Source: Apostichopus japonicus (Eukaryota > Echinodermata > Holothuroidea > Aspidochirotida > Stichopodidae). Taken from it: DNA of 62,000 nucleotides. This document shows, piece by piece, positions 14,501 through 25,143 of the stretch (position 1 is the stretch's first letter; the number at the start of each line of letters is the position of its first letter). A program made the position numbers and the translations under genes. The DNA lies in the NCBI RefSeq assembly GCF_037975245.1, contig NC_092564.1:17223484-17285483 (forward strand). The letters run 5' to 3'. Below the pieces are notes generated by a model, which was given only the letters and a program-made list of their open reading frames with translations, was not told the origin of the DNA and ran no database searches.

Positions 14501-17500
14501 GTTTACTCGGGTCGGGATCAGTCATACAATGACTGAGCTAGACAAGGAGGTAAAACTTGATGATGTACATCGGGGGGTAATATACACCCATGGTTTGACA
14601 TGGTATACCTATTATATGCTTAACACTTTGTGCGATTTTGATTCTTTTATATCGCCAAAAAACACATGTCAGAGAGATGAAAATTGATATGCATGTCGCA
14701 TCGCTTACATGCACTTCGCTGACTGCCTCCCTGCTCCACAACCCCCCCCCCCTTCTCCCCTTTATGCCCCTCCAAGGAAGATGTCAGAACGGTCAAGCTG
14801 AGTTGGATCGCTGTAAGTCGGACAGTATACGCACACAGCTTAAAAACATTTCCCACTACTATTATATTTGGTATTTACAAGGTGCAGGGGGAGGGGTGCT
14901 GTAAATAACAGCGGTTATACCTCTCATAAAGATTAAGAAGATAATGATTAAAGATCGTAAAGATTTCCGAATACGAAGAGGATGAGTCGACAAAATCTAG
15001 CCAACGGTCGATCAGTCGACAGGTAGCGGGTGTCAAAATGAGTCGACATTGAGGTGGCGACAAAACATTCTTCTGCACATGTCATGCACAAAATGTCTCA
15101 ACCAACTAGGGCGTTATTCACCGTACGGTAGCGCGCGATGGCCATGACAGTATTTAATCTTGCTAATTCTACGTAGCTATTTGTAAAGATCTATGTTAAT
15201 GTTGTCTTTATAGCTAGCTAGTACTAAGATAGCGTCATTATATCTTTCATGTGCGGTCGATTTCTAGAGTGAATTTAGGCAGAAAATTAGTCCTGATATG
15301 TCTTATTTCACTAGAAAAGGGAGAAATTATAGTGTTATTAATTAATAAATAAATTAATAGTGTTAGTAATGTTGCTATAGCTATGCCTGTTACAATATAC
15401 GGTACTTAATATATGGAATGCCCCTTTAAGGCTGAACAAAAGCACCTCATTGCAGATATAATTGTTAATGTTAATACATTGTATGGTTAATTTGAGTGAC
15501 TCAACATTTTCTTTAAAGTTCATATGAACCACAGACACCAAGTAACAATCAATAAGATTTATCCTTGACATTTTCTAATGTAATGCAAAAACTTCTTTTT
15601 AACATTTCGTTACCATATATATATACATAAAATATATCAAATATGTAGATATGATTTCTCATTAGATTTTGTATTGCATATGAAGACCCGACCTATTTTT
15701 GGTTTCTGTGTTAGACTAAGTAGTCCAGCCGCCACTTTTATTGATAAGCCTCAGATTTTTAAAGGCTCCTTAAAATGTCTAACCAATTAAATAGTGGTAT
15801 AGGAATACATGAATTAAATCATACTTTGACTGGTATGTTAGTAAGTATACAATAAGTGCGATATTGAGAAGACCCAAACGCCGCAACAGAAAGTTTTAAG
15901 CCACCGGTTCATCTGTTAAATCCCACAATGATTCAGTTTCCATTGTTTTCGGTTTTCTTTCTTGTGTAAACTGTACCTCTCACGAGGTTTATTGTTCATT
16001 CGTTCTCTTTAAAGTTGAGCTGATTAATTGTTACCTTCAAGTTCCTACAAAATCCCTTCCCCGTGAACTCCCCCCCCCCCACCCCACCATGTCTCTCCTC
16101 TTCGATTCGTCACCACATATGAAGTATTAACATATGCCACGTATCAAATGAGGATAAAATTTAAAAAAAAAATGCAATAACACTAAAGGATCCTCAAAAT
16201 TTACATTTGAAAACAATTAATTTTCATGATTGAAAATAACTCATTCTTTTAGTGCCTTGTTTTTCTTTAGCATACTAATTATAGCAAGGTCCGTACAATG
16301 AACTCTAAATTGTGACTTCATAGGGCATTTACAGAAAAACAACTGTATAGCTATGCAGAATTACCGAAAAGGATTGTTTTATAAAGAGATGGGGTCATTT
16401 TTCATTGCTTCGTGATTTTGAGTTATATAGTTAGAAGGGTTTAATGAAATTATCATAAATTTGTTGACCAAAGGTAGACAGATGTGATTGAACTTTTGCA
16501 GAGAATTAAACTATGGAAAGCCGTTTTAGCACTTAACCTCCCTATTCTACTTTAGTCGGATGAATCCCACTTAAGTAAAAATACAATTAAGTTTACGTAA
16601 ATTTTCATTTAATTTTTCTGAAGTTTATTGTATATTATTTAAGTTCTTGAATTTTCGCGCCCAGGCTCTACCTTAGGTAACATTTCTCAAAAAAAAAATA
16701 TATAAAATAATATATACGAAATTCACCGCATTGTCAAAATGGGACCAGCCACCCCCTTTCCTGAATGACATGAACGAGTGCATTCCATTACATGGAACAA
16801 CATGCCTAATAACGCTCAGTTTGTCGATAAGGAAGAAATCTGCATTTTTAAATCAAGGACCACAGTTTCTTTGCCATTAAATATAACGTGATCATAATTG
16901 ACCTTCTTTTGTTAACAGGTTGAGGGATAAGTTCTTTGGACTAGTTAAGACTGATCATTTTGCCTGGAGTCAGGAGGAACACAAGGATCTGATGATGTAA
17001 GTTTCAGACAGATTTGTTAATTTTGTTTGCCTTCTTTAAATACTCTTTTTCGTCAATTGGACAACGAAAGAAAAATGGTGGGGGGGGGGGGGATAGAAAT
17101 ATTGTGAATGCATGTGGCACCAACATAGGGAATAAATTCAAAGGGGCACCTGGGCTGAGAATGTCTTTGGTTTTCTCTTTATGGCATCATTTATAGGGAA
17201 ATGATATTTCTATAAAAGAGTTACAGTATGATGAAATTCTGACTAAAGAGAACATTGCCAACATTCCAGTTTTTATCAGGGTGCAAGGCTTAATCAACGA
17301 AAAGATTAAAACAGCCTAAATAGAGCTTTTGAAGAATACTGCTCTGACGACATCACAGACTGCAGTGATAAACATCCTTAAGTCAGGAATGTGTTAGCTA
17401 GTCACGGTCAAAATAGGTTACATTCAATCAGCCATGTCGCAAGTGAGATGGGGGGTTTTCAACTAAAGGTGTGGCCTATTGTACTCTTTAGTACTATAGT

Positions 17501-20500
17501 TTGACTTTGACTGCCATTGGGACTATCCTCTTAAATTTTTCCTGCTCTTTGCCTAGACGGAAGTTATTTTACTCTTGTTTTATAAATTTATTAAAATATT
17601 TATTTTTGCCAAAAAATTTACAGAAATGTGTTTGATTTTTACAAGTAATGGTCTGTTTCGCATTGTTTTCTTGGCTTATGACGTCATTTCATTTGATCAA
17701 TCTATAGGGGTATTCTGATGACAGCTTGTGATTTAGCTGCAAGTACAAAGCCATGGAGAATTCAACAAAAGGTAAATATCTCTTACAAAGAATATATATT
17801 TATAACTTTACTTTCGGACTGTGGCTGAGACTATGGTTGTCCATGTATAGAGGACATACAGTGTTATTTTCTAACCCCCCCCCCCAAGTTACTTGCCCCT
17901 CTCTATCCTTAATGCTAACCCTATTTATATGTCAGCAAATAATTATTTAATGTGGGCAGTAATTCGAATAGATAGAGATTGGATATTAATGATCGAACAT
18001 ATCCGAATATTTTCCGTTTGATGTCAAAATATGGCCGAGTAAATGTCTCCCTCCCCGCAGCCCCCTTGTTTTCTCGATTCAATGCCCGTTGACCGTTGTC
18101 TCAATAGACCGAAAATACAACATAGTTTTCACCAGTAACTTCATATAGGAAGGTTGTCGCATTTGCTATTCTGTACTATCCGGCGGCCATTAAGTACGTG
18201 GTCCAATGTGGTTTCTGTGGCATTCGACTTTCGAAAAAGCAATATTCTGCGAAATTAAAGTTTTTTATGGTTTTGCTTACTAGGGTGACCGTATTCTGTT
18301 GTGGGGAATACCGTACTCCAACACACTAAAAAAATGTTGCACGTACGTAAATGTATAGGCTATGTAGGTATACACTTTATTGCACATATAGGCTAGTATC
18401 CTAACATACGACCGTACGGTGAGTTTGCCGAACGAAGGTGGTTGCTATGTGGTTAAACACTAGTTCCAGTCAATGAAACTATGGATAATATCACTGTACG
18501 ATGACGGTTAGTGCTACTGTTTCAAAGGATTTGGAATGGAAAGGTAGCAAGTTATCAAAGCGATGAATTCCACATCGTTTGATTCAGATATCTGAGACGA
18601 TGCATAAACTATAATACGTGTAGAAAAGTGAATCAACCAACCCCCACCCCCAACACCCCCCGTTCTGCCTTCACGCGAATGGAATGTCTTGATATGAATG
18701 AGTTCATATCGTAGAATCGCGACGTACGTATTGCCTGATAATTTTCCAAATTTGGATGAGCATTTGTAGTAATTAACTTGCATCGAATTTCTATCATCAT
18801 CAGCTATCTTGTGTAGTTTAATGGCGTAGATGCCTTACTAAGTGGATGTATGCAATATTCGTATGTATATCAACATCGGTGGACGAATGTGTGTGTGACA
18901 AACCTATATAGCAAAAAAACCCAGCTATATTCAAAACTTTGTACTTGAAGTAAGAAAAAAATGGGGAAAATGAGTTTGACGTCACTTGAAAACATTTTAT
19001 ACTCCCTTGATGCTGTTACATCCCCCTCATTCATCTTTGTACATCGCTTTGATTATTGGTGAACCTGATATAATCTCTAAACGTAGATCTTCGCTTTTGT
19101 TGACCTATACAGTAGGAGACATGGGCCGTAAGAGTTTGAAGTCCCTAAAGAAAAAGGTTAATAAAAAAATCCAAAGAACTGAGAAGTAATTGCTTAGCAT
19201 TAACTATGATGCAGCATATTATGTCCTATGAGCATTAAAACATCGAGTAGTGTCACACTTTATATATAGCAAAATGTCAGCTCTTTTCTCAGTTAAACCG
19301 ACCATGGGTTACATGACATTTAGATTTGTTTCCAGTGGGTGGTTCATTTATGCACACACAAACATTATATAGATATGTGTTCGTCATGACCTTTTCCATA
19401 CTCTTTTAATTTCACCAATCTGCGTGGGTGTTTAACGCAGTATTTGCAACAAAAAAACACATCGATGGTTACATTGTAGTACCGTCACGTTTTGCAAACA
19501 TCCCCCCGAAGACCAAATATCCTATAGCTTTTAAATGACAAAGGATAGTTCACTAAGGCCGCTATTAATATAGTTACTTATGAATCGTCGTTCAAATTCA
19601 AAATCGGTCAGAAACAGAGGTTTCGCCCAGTTCCGCTATACTTTCATTGGTCCTTATTTCGAAAGTGCTGCAAAACTTGTTGAACTGGGATACAACTCGC
19701 TGCTATCACACCATCATTTTTTTTTTATTTAGTATAATAGTTTGGATTCAAACTATTCCACCTTCTAATCTCCATGTTTAAATTGGCAAAGTAATCACCT
19801 TTGACTTAAACACACTGGAAGTAATGTACAAGTATTGCCTACTTTCATTTAGAATTGATCACTAAAAGTTTTTCTTTTAGTTTTAATCTACCTATTTTTA
19901 TTTTCGTGCAATCACCGTTAAACCTCTTTATGTGCTATTCCTGCCAATTGTCTAAGTGGAAATCTAGTGTATGTATTGTTGGTGGGCGGGGAGAGGGGGT
20001 GGGGTGGGGAGTGACAAGTTTATGCAAAAACATTTTTGTGGCCTAGGATCCCGTGTCATGTCTCCCTTCATGTCGCAAAAGAACCCGGGAGGATGCAAAG
20101 AGGCTCGGTAAAATCGACCAGGAGCGTTATAATTGGCGTACGTGAATCCTTGCCTATCGCCAGAGGGTCGAAAGACTCTTTGCGACTGGCATGTGTGCTG
20201 CCAGCGTACACTGAATACGTTGCCTAATGATGCGCTGTGCTTCTAATATTGAATGTATGGATGCTTTTAAAGGACATAATTTCTATTAAGAAAATCGTTG
20301 AGTTTTACACTAGCGCCATCGTGTTTCTTGCATCGTTTATCTTCTCTTGGTTCGTTGATGACAGCTCAGTTAACACACTGCAGGTGGACTAACTTCAACT
20401 GAAGACATATGTTATTGTTGGCCAAGCAAATTCACTTAAACTGCCACGGGCATGCACACAGAAGGGTCTCATATGAACCTTATTATAATAATTTATTCGA

Positions 20501-23500
20501 CACATGGATACGCTAGTAAAACTTTATAGCATACACTAGGTGGACAACCGCATCCCCTCCCGAACCCCTACCTCAAAAGGATACATGTATTAGTTTGTTC
20601 CGGTATAATATTGTTTAAATTTAACGACTGTGGTACTATTAGAGTTAACTCTATGAATCCATGCAAAACACAAAGTGACAGTTTTTAAATTTTCCACTGA
20701 TGCGACATTATCATTATAAAACTAATGTTCTACATTTTTGTTCGATTTGTTGTAACAAATTTGTTCTTTGACTATGACATATTAATATCTAAATTCTGTA
20801 TAAATGTATCCTTTTTAATATATTTTAACGTAGATCGCGGAACTGGTCACAAGCGAGTTTTTCGACCAAGGGGATAAAGAAAGAACGGAACTAAAAATTG
20901 AACCGACGGTGAGTGATAAAGTTCATATTCCTATCAGGTGCCACCATGCTCTTAGTCAAATTTATTCTGATATAGTTTTCTCTTAGGATTCGTTCAATCT
21001 CATTTGCATAAATGTTAAACATCCCCGTGTCCATGACAGTATTCTAACCAGAGTTCCATATTTCTGTCAGGTGCCACCCTGCTCTGTAGTCAAATTCATT
21101 CCTGATAGTGTTTTCTCTTAGGATAAGTACATTCTAATTTGCATAAATGTTAACTAGTCCTTAAAATGCACAATCTCTGACAGTATTCTAACCAGAAGGA
21201 AATATCACACTGAATTATAACCTCCCCCCCACCACCCCTACCCTCTCCCTCTGTCGTTCTCTCCCTCTCATTCCCTTGCACGCCATCGATAGGGACATGG
21301 GGATATGCAAGGCAATATTCTATGTTAACAGGGTTTATCCATCAGGTTCGGCATTATACATTCTGCAGTATTTCCCTTTATATATTGTTATATTCATTTG
21401 ATATCATTGACAGATAGAACGAAGTGGAGTGAACCAAGGGAGGGTGGGTACAGGGGAGGGGGAGGGGGTCCATATGACGGAGTATTCACACAACTTACAC
21501 TTATTATAATAACCCACATCTTATAGTTATACCAAATCATCAGTTCTACAGATATATGAATTATTGACAAAATAAAAGTTATACAATCGTCTGTTTCTTC
21601 AATACAGAGTATGTACGACAGAAGACGCAAGAACGAGTTACCCGAGATGCAACTGGGTTTCATCGATGGCGTATGTTTACCTATTTACCAGGTGAGTGAA
21701 TGTTTGCGAATTGAAGGACTACGTTAGTACGCAAAATGTCTTCTTGATAAAATATAGTCCAGACATGGAAAAAAGAACACTTTTAAATGCTTAGCCTGGG
21801 AATGTTTCTATGACCATATTCCGGTTTTCAAGATATTCAGCTTTAAAGTATGTCAATTGTCTGGAATGCTCCTTTAAGGATATATTGATATATTGATGAC
21901 GTATCGGTTTCTCGGTGCCTGCTAAACTGATATCTTAAGACCATTATTGTAAAAATTGTAATAACTCTACCAAAAGATGCTAATTTTATTTCATAACAAA
22001 AATAGACCACCCTTTGAATAAGATTTATAAAGATACTTGTTCCTTGACATATTTGTAATACACTTTAACACTGTAATTTGAGGCTTCGTGTTGCTATTGG
22101 GTTTTATGTTGCAGCCGATGAACTTACCTGTTAGACTAAGTATAGTCCAGTCACTTGTTGATCAACACTGAGATGTTTAAAGGATCATTGCTCAAAATGT
22201 AAAAAATATCACCCGGATACATAACAGTCCTTTTCAACAGTCAAGAAACAAGACTAATAAAGATTAATTTTGTCTATATGGCATCCTTTAAAATATTTTT
22301 GCTATCGTGGCTATCCGCTAGTTAGGCTGACACCATACAAACCCAATTCAGGACCACTCAACCTTTCTAAAGATGATATGTAACCTCAGCGGATATCCAG
22401 CTATATTGTATGCAGGATTTGCGTGACTTCATAGCTTTTTCTTTTCTAAAGTTCGATTGCGAGCAGATTGTAATGAAAATATGGATAGTGAAACAAAAAT
22501 TATATATATTTATAAAGAAAACCAGCATAGTAACGATGAGAGCTAGTTACGTAAACAACGTACGTGGGAAAATATGGTGTCTGGCATTATCGTCTGCCTC
22601 ATTATAAGCAGTCGATTCAGCGATATAAAACCGGGTATTCTTCATCTATAATGATGTATTCATTCATCGTACATGATTTGCAGTCACTATTATTTTATAT
22701 TGATTTCTTTGTATAACATTATGGCCCATCACTATACATATTACCTATACTACGTTGATACTTCCATGTAGTATTGCCTTATATGACATATACTTGAATC
22801 TCGTTTACGCATGACGGTTTATCTATAAAATCAAGTAGTAAACCAATTAGTCGCTTGGTTACGGTCACAACTATCCACATTTACGTGACTTCCACCTTGA
22901 AATACCACGATTTATTGCAACTTTACAAAAAAATATACGAGTTTCCTCAATAACGAACGAACGAAGAAACGTTGGTTTGAGCAAAGTTCAAGAACTAAAT
23001 AGTACTGAATAGTACTAAATAGTATATATATAGAATAGTATATATATATATATATATATAGTATACATAGAATAAACATATATATAGTACATATATATGT
23101 TTATTCTATGTATAGAATAGAATAGAATAAACATATATATGTACTATATATATGTTTATTCTATGTATACTATATAGTATACATAGAATAAACATATATA
23201 TAGTACATATATAGAATAGTACTAAATAGTACCTGCCTATGTAGATTGAGCAATTTGCACGGTAAACTTGGTGGAATGCTCACGCTTAAGGTCTTCAGAG
23301 GACAAGTACTAAAACTCGGAAACTATAACGAACAAAATATGTCAACACATGAACCAAGGAGTTGTTATGGAAACAACTCCCTGCATGAACCATCCACGAA
23401 TTACTTATCCACCCTTATTTCCTAGTCGAAAATAATGTGATTTCAAGAAAGGCAATATTCCAGTATAGCGTTAAATTGAAGCCATGACTGCCCTTGTTTT

Positions 23501-24703
23501 GCTTTGTCTGTAAATGCAGCGGCCTTTTTAGAATGTTTCGTACAAGAAGAGGAAATGTGTCTACGTAAACTGCTTTGTTTCTGCGTTAATTGCTTTAATC
23601 CTCTTGGTTCTGTCGATCATTTGTAACTTTTCAGAATTGACACAATTTTCACGATCATTTTAACAGAGAATATTTTAGAAAGAACGAGAGGGAGTGATCC
23701 CTGCTATACTGTTTTTTTATTATCTCGCCCGATTAAAGATTCCCCTTCGAGTTGACTGATTTTGATCAGTCAACCAATGGTCGAACTACAGCTCGTTGAG
23801 CTGATTTCATTTGATTTCAAAGTATAGTCACAGGAAATCGAGATAGCTATATTCCCAGGGTAGTCTCTATTGATCCGACTCATTAAATGGTTATAACGAG
23901 AGCAGTCTATAGGCATAACAGAATTTTGAGACTGGCTGTTGACTATTGTAAGTTGATCTGATAAGGAACTTTACTAGCAAAAAAGTTTCTTCGAGGGCCA
24001 CCCGAAAGGTTGTATATTGTTTTGAATATTTTAATTCGAAAGGTTTGGTTCTTTACAATTAATACTAAAATAAAGTTTACTTTATTAGATCGAGGGTGGG
24101 TGAGTTAAGGGGATCTCGACATTAATTTTAAAAGTAAAGTTTAGGCCGCTGAGTGGTACACGAATGGAGAGAGCGTGATTGGTCTAACAAGATGTGCTCG
24201 CTTGTCTATACTTTCTGTTGTTATGTATTTACAATTAGAGGTGAAAAACTGTAAACATATTCTTAAGTTTACCCATATTGAGGTCCCATTTTTTGGTGTT
24301 AAATAATGAAGCATCTTTACGTTGAAAGCAAGAAACTCTTAACTATTTTGAATCAGACCAGACTCACTATATACACAACGGACACTGTGTTTACATTTTG
24401 TATATTTCTCTCAAAAGGACACCTTGATCGAACTATTCATTATTCATACCTTGTATTTAAATATAGCTAGTTCTCATTTCACATTCAAAAGACCATGAAT
24501 TTGATTTTAATTTAATAAATCGTACATTGAGAAAAAAATCATTAATAATTACGTTCTTTCTTTCTTTCTTTTATTTATTCAGAGCCTGGCTAAAATAATG
24601 CCTAACACAAAGGCGATGCTTGTTGGAGTGACAGCCAACAGACAAAAGTGGAATGATCTGAACGAGCAACGCAAGAGGAAGAAGACGCAGTATACACCGT
24701 CAG
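810..24703 (+). CDS. PDE11A-like: PDE11-type 3',5'-cyclic nucleotide phosphodiesterase, catalytic part (11 exons, 5' end outside window)
   Basis: The gene encodes a class I cyclic-nucleotide phosphodiesterase that hydrolyses cAMP and/or cGMP in the cytosol. Exons 810-953, 8644-8790, 9557-9664, 11562-11671, 12478-12568, 13550-13650, 16919-16996, 17708-17771, 20834-20908, 21608-21691 and 24583-24703 have GT/AG borders and compatible phases. They join in one frame of about 374 codons. Visible landmarks in order are [11 protein letters not shown] (end of the GAF-B linker), [56 protein letters not shown] and EMQLGFID. The metal-binding His/His-Asp/Asp set and the nucleotide-binding Gln are therefore present. 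The [16 protein letters not shown] and NHAVMIL stretches fit PDE11 better than PDE5 or PDE6, although IEPT and MQLGFID are PDE5-like. The usual Trp of HNWRH is Phe here. GAF exons are left of the window and the terminal exon is uncertain. Confidence 0.93.
1338..1409. repeat. 36-bp tandem duplication
   Basis: Two perfect adjacent copies (1338-1373 and 1374-1409), each containing CTGAACGCGATATG. A simple local duplication inside the intron. Confidence 0.85.
3878..4130 (+). mobile_element. tRNA-derived SINE, full length
   Basis: The head has a pol III A box (TTAGCTCAGTGG at 3884-3895) and a B box (GGTTCGAGTC at about 3929-3938). A family-specific body follows, including CGTCCAGTTACAGAGTTG and TTCGCGAGTTCCTGCTTGC, and then an A-rich tail with ACATACAA units. 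The sequence after the B box shows no acceptor-stem pairing, so it is a retroposon rather than a tRNA gene. A second, 5'-eroded copy with the same body lies at 56,887-57,099. Confidence 0.85.
6734..6955. repeat. 111-bp tandem duplication
   Basis: Two adjacent copies (6734-6844, 6845-6955), each starting CAGTAGCATCTGCTGACAGG, with about ten substitutions between them. A more divergent relative, recognisable by TAACACATGTTACCGTGTTA, occurs at about 25,255-25,350. The unit may therefore be part of a dispersed repeat. Confidence 0.8.
7926..8210. repeat. 143-bp tandem duplication
   Basis: Two adjacent copies offset by 143 bp. Both contain AAACTGCGCATGC, TCATTCGCAGAACC and the ATACAGTATAGTATG run followed by TATATACAGACATCAAT. 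Substitutions and one small indel separate them. Confidence 0.85.
8644..8790 (+). CDS. PDE11A-like: PDE11-like exon b
   Basis: Forty-nine codons between a TTTTCTCAG acceptor and a GTAAGCA donor, phase 0. The exon includes [20 protein letters not shown] and LLDTFKI, matching the start of the PDE11 catalytic domain (HFDDFSL and RMFMELGM in the vertebrate protein). Confidence 0.93.
9000..9462. repeat. TTCTTG hexanucleotide microsatellite
   Basis: About 460 bp of imperfect TTCTTG/TGTTCT repeats inside PDE11-like intron b-c. Because the period is a multiple of three, all forward frames stay open and give artefactual Cys/Ser-, Leu/Val- or Phe/Leu-rich translations. The strand is strongly pyrimidine-rich. 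Confidence 0.95.
9557..9664 (+). CDS. PDE11A-like: PDE11-like exon c (HNxxH metal-site motif)
   Basis: Thirty-six codons between ATTTAG and GTAAGGG, phase 0. [19 protein letters not shown] leads into RHAFNV, so the first metal-site His pair is present. The motif reads HNFRH where most family members have HNWRH. Confidence 0.93.
9891..9985 (-). mobile_element. Penelope-like element 3'-end remnant
   Basis: On the - strand the sequence reads AAGAAGATCCTGCTAGGATC, then GAAACGTCAGGCCAACTTAC. The same CTGCTAGGATCGAAACGTCA block follows the GIY-YIG coding part at 43,792 and 49,228. It is a short 5'-truncated insertion. The open frame across it is incidental. Confidence 0.65.
10038..10084 (+). other. 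G-rich tract with quadruplex potential
   Basis: Runs of four or more G separated by one to three bases (GGTGGGGTGGGGTGGGGG and a second cluster). They meet the usual G-quadruplex sequence pattern on the + strand, which is the sense strand of the PDE11-like gene. Confidence 0.6.
11058..11300 (+). mobile_element. tRNA-like SINE ending in a TA microsatellite
   Basis: The head AGTTGGCCGAGGATCTAAGG and the following TTCCAATCCTGGCC resemble degenerate pol III A and B boxes. The body contains TTGGGCAAGGCACTTAA and CACCCATGTGTATGAATGG, a core I recognise from SINEs in marine invertebrates. It runs into the TA repeat at 11,302. The family name is not certain. Confidence 0.6.
11302..11520. repeat. TA dinucleotide microsatellite
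   Basis: About 220 bp of TA with CATA and TTTA interruptions, ending 41 bp before a PDE11-like exon. It yields meaningless Tyr-Ile frames on both strands. Confidence 0.97.
11562..11671 (+). CDS. PDE11A-like: PDE11-like exon d (HD metal-site motif)
   Basis: The exon lies between ATATTTAG and GTGAGTT, entering in phase 0 and leaving after 2 nt of a codon. It encodes [14 protein letters not shown], then [14 protein letters not shown], the signature of the HD phosphodiesterase active site. It directly follows a roughly 220-bp TA microsatellite. Confidence 0.94.
11672..13549 (+). other. PDE11-like introns d-e and e-f
   Basis: Two introns (11,672-12,477 and 12,569-13,549) flank exon e. They are AT-rich, with a G run near 11,720. 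I see no repeat family or coding segment that I can support. Confidence 0.6.
12478..12568 (+). CDS. PDE11A-like: PDE11-like exon e
   Basis: Acceptor CCTTTAG, donor GTAAGTT. The first base completes the Lys codon split from exon d. Encodes [16 protein letters not shown], then [14 protein letters not shown], strongly PDE11-like. Confidence 0.93.
13550..13650 (+). CDS. PDE11A-like: PDE11-like exon f
   Basis: The acceptor follows a long T tract (TTTTTTCAG) and the donor is GTAAGTT. Encodes [17 protein letters not shown], then [13 protein letters not shown]. It leaves 2 nt of a Lys codon for the next exon. Confidence 0.93.
14001..14374 (+). mobile_element. GC-rich non-autonomous TIR element, copy 1
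   Basis: About 374 bp starting AAGGGGGTAGGAACCGGGGG and ending CCTTCCTACGCCACTGC, so the ends carry an inverted GTAGGAA. The body contains poly-G/poly-C arms, an AAATGAG/CTCATTT hairpin and a repeated CACCAAATTGCATCT. It has no transposase. A nearly identical copy in the opposite orientation lies at 61,493-61,862. Open frames through it are artefacts. Confidence 0.8.
15417..15770. mobile_element. MITE-like element, copy 1
   Basis: Left end AATGCCCCTTTAA and right end TTTAAAGGCTCCTT are roughly inverted. The interior blocks AATAAGATTTAT, CCTTGACAT and GTTAGACTAAGTA are shared in the same order with 21,865-22,189. The two copies are diverged, so this is an old family. Confidence 0.5.
16919..16996 (+). 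CDS. PDE11A-like: PDE11-like exon g
   Basis: Acceptor GTTAACAG, donor GTAAGTT. Encodes [20 protein letters not shown], then HKDLM. This is the least conserved catalytic exon, but its length and phase fit both neighbours. Confidence 0.88.
16997..20833 (+). other. PDE11-like introns g-h and h-i
   Basis: Introns 16,997-17,707 and 17,772-20,833. Poly-G or poly-C runs occur near 17,080, 17,877 and 18,640. A GC-richer patch at 20,040-20,225 keeps a 63-codon frame but has no homology I recognise and no convincing splice sites. Nothing else is supported. Confidence 0.55.
17708..17771 (+). CDS. PDE11A-like: PDE11-like exon h (second metal Asp)
   Basis: Acceptor CTATAG, donor GTAAATA. Completes a Met codon, then [16 protein letters not shown] and RIQQK. 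The Asp of TACDL is the late metal ligand of the family. Confidence 0.93.
20834..20908 (+). CDS. PDE11A-like: PDE11-like exon i
   Basis: Twenty-five codons between AACGTAG and GTGAGTG, phase 0. Encodes [20 protein letters not shown], then KIEPT, a highly conserved PDE5/6/11 segment. Confidence 0.93.
20930..21196. repeat. 133-bp tandem duplication
   Basis: Two adjacent diverged copies (about 20,930-21,062 and 21,063-21,196). Both contain TCAGGTGCCACC, GTTTTCTCTTAGGAT, TTTGCATAAATGTTAA and GACAGTATTCTAACCAGA. They lie in intron i-j. Confidence 0.8.
21608..21691 (+). CDS. PDE11A-like: PDE11-like exon j (Gln of nucleotide pocket)
   Basis: Twenty-eight codons between AATACAG and GTGAGTG, phase 0. 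Encodes [20 protein letters not shown], then GVCLPIYQ. The Gln of EMQLGFID is the invariant purine-binding Gln. Confidence 0.93.
21865..22189. mobile_element. MITE-like element, copy 2
   Basis: About 325 bp with 13-bp terminal inverted repeats that differ at one base (AATGCTCCTTTAA at 21,865-21,877 and TTAAAGGATCATT at 22,177-22,189). It shares internal blocks with the element at 15,417-15,770. No coding capacity. Confidence 0.55.
22997..23232. repeat. Nested AT-rich palindrome
   Basis: Units CATAGAATAAACATATATAT and their inverse ATATATATGTTTATTCTATG alternate at least four times. They are joined by GTATACTATATAGTATAC and bounded on both sides by AGTACTAAATAGTA. The arrangement can fold into a long hairpin or cruciform and could also arise by repeated inverted duplication. 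Confidence 0.8.
24583..24703 (+). CDS. PDE11A-like: PDE11-like exon k (end of catalytic domain)
   Basis: Forty codons plus 1 nt from TTATTCAG to GTAACCG. Encodes [20 protein letters not shown], then [20 protein letters not shown]. Reading through the donor gives only three further residues before TGA at 24713-24715, so either this is the last coding exon with a short tail or one of the downstream exons is used. Confidence 0.88.
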
Positions 24704-24946
24704 GTAACCGTTGATGTTAAAGGTATCTCCATCCCTGTCGAGCAGCAGACAGAATATGAAATATACTGGAAAAGATGATCGGTTGCTTACAGCTTTTGAC
24801 TCCAAATCCCTTTTCAGAGAGAGGAAGGTTTAGGGGTGTGAGGCAATGAAAGCATTTAACGTATTGACCGTTGAAGAATTAAAATGATTAATAAATCAGA
24901 AGAGATGTCGACGATCTCTTAGGACTCCATTTGAACCTATTCTCAG

Positions 24947-25143
24947 TACTCCGAGGAGTGCATCCGTCTCCTGCACACAGACATGATCCGAGCACAAAAG
25001 ATACAGGAGGATACAATTTGATGCAACTTGGTGGTAGCCTGCTATACACGAATTTGAAGAGAGAAGTCCGTAACGCTTTTAGACGGAATTCTCCTCTTCA
25101 ACTGAAACACCGGTGGGTCTGTAGATTGCCTTCTTGCTTTTAA
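24947..25143 (+). CDS. Candidate terminal exon of the PDE11-like gene
   Basis: Acceptor ATTCTCAG at 24939-24946. The 1-nt phase left by exon k gives an in-frame 65-residue tail (VLRGVHPSPAHRHDPSTKD near its start, RRNSPLQLKHRW near its end) with a stop at 25141-25143. The segment is visibly less AT-rich than its surroundings, as expected for an exon. PDE11 C-termini are not conserved, so similarity cannot settle it. Competing acceptors in the same phase are at 24817 (11 residues to a stop) and 26187 (36 residues to a stop at 26296). Confidence 0.4.

Larger units (their letters stand above)
13651..16918 (+). other. PDE11-like intron f-g (3.3 kb)
   Basis: Holds the 370-bp GC-rich TIR element (14,001-14,374) and a MITE-like element (15,417-15,770). 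The rest, including a C-rich stretch near 14,740-14,770 and another near 16,070, has no supported feature. Confidence 0.65.
21692..24582 (+). other. PDE11-like intron j-k
   Basis: Contains the MITE copy (21,865-22,189) and the nested palindrome (22,997-23,232). No other feature is supported in the remaining AT-rich sequence. Confidence 0.6.

Noticed and set aside
20036-20227. GC-richer patch as an exon
   Set aside because: No homology to PDE11 is seen, and the flanking PDE exons already join in frame without it.
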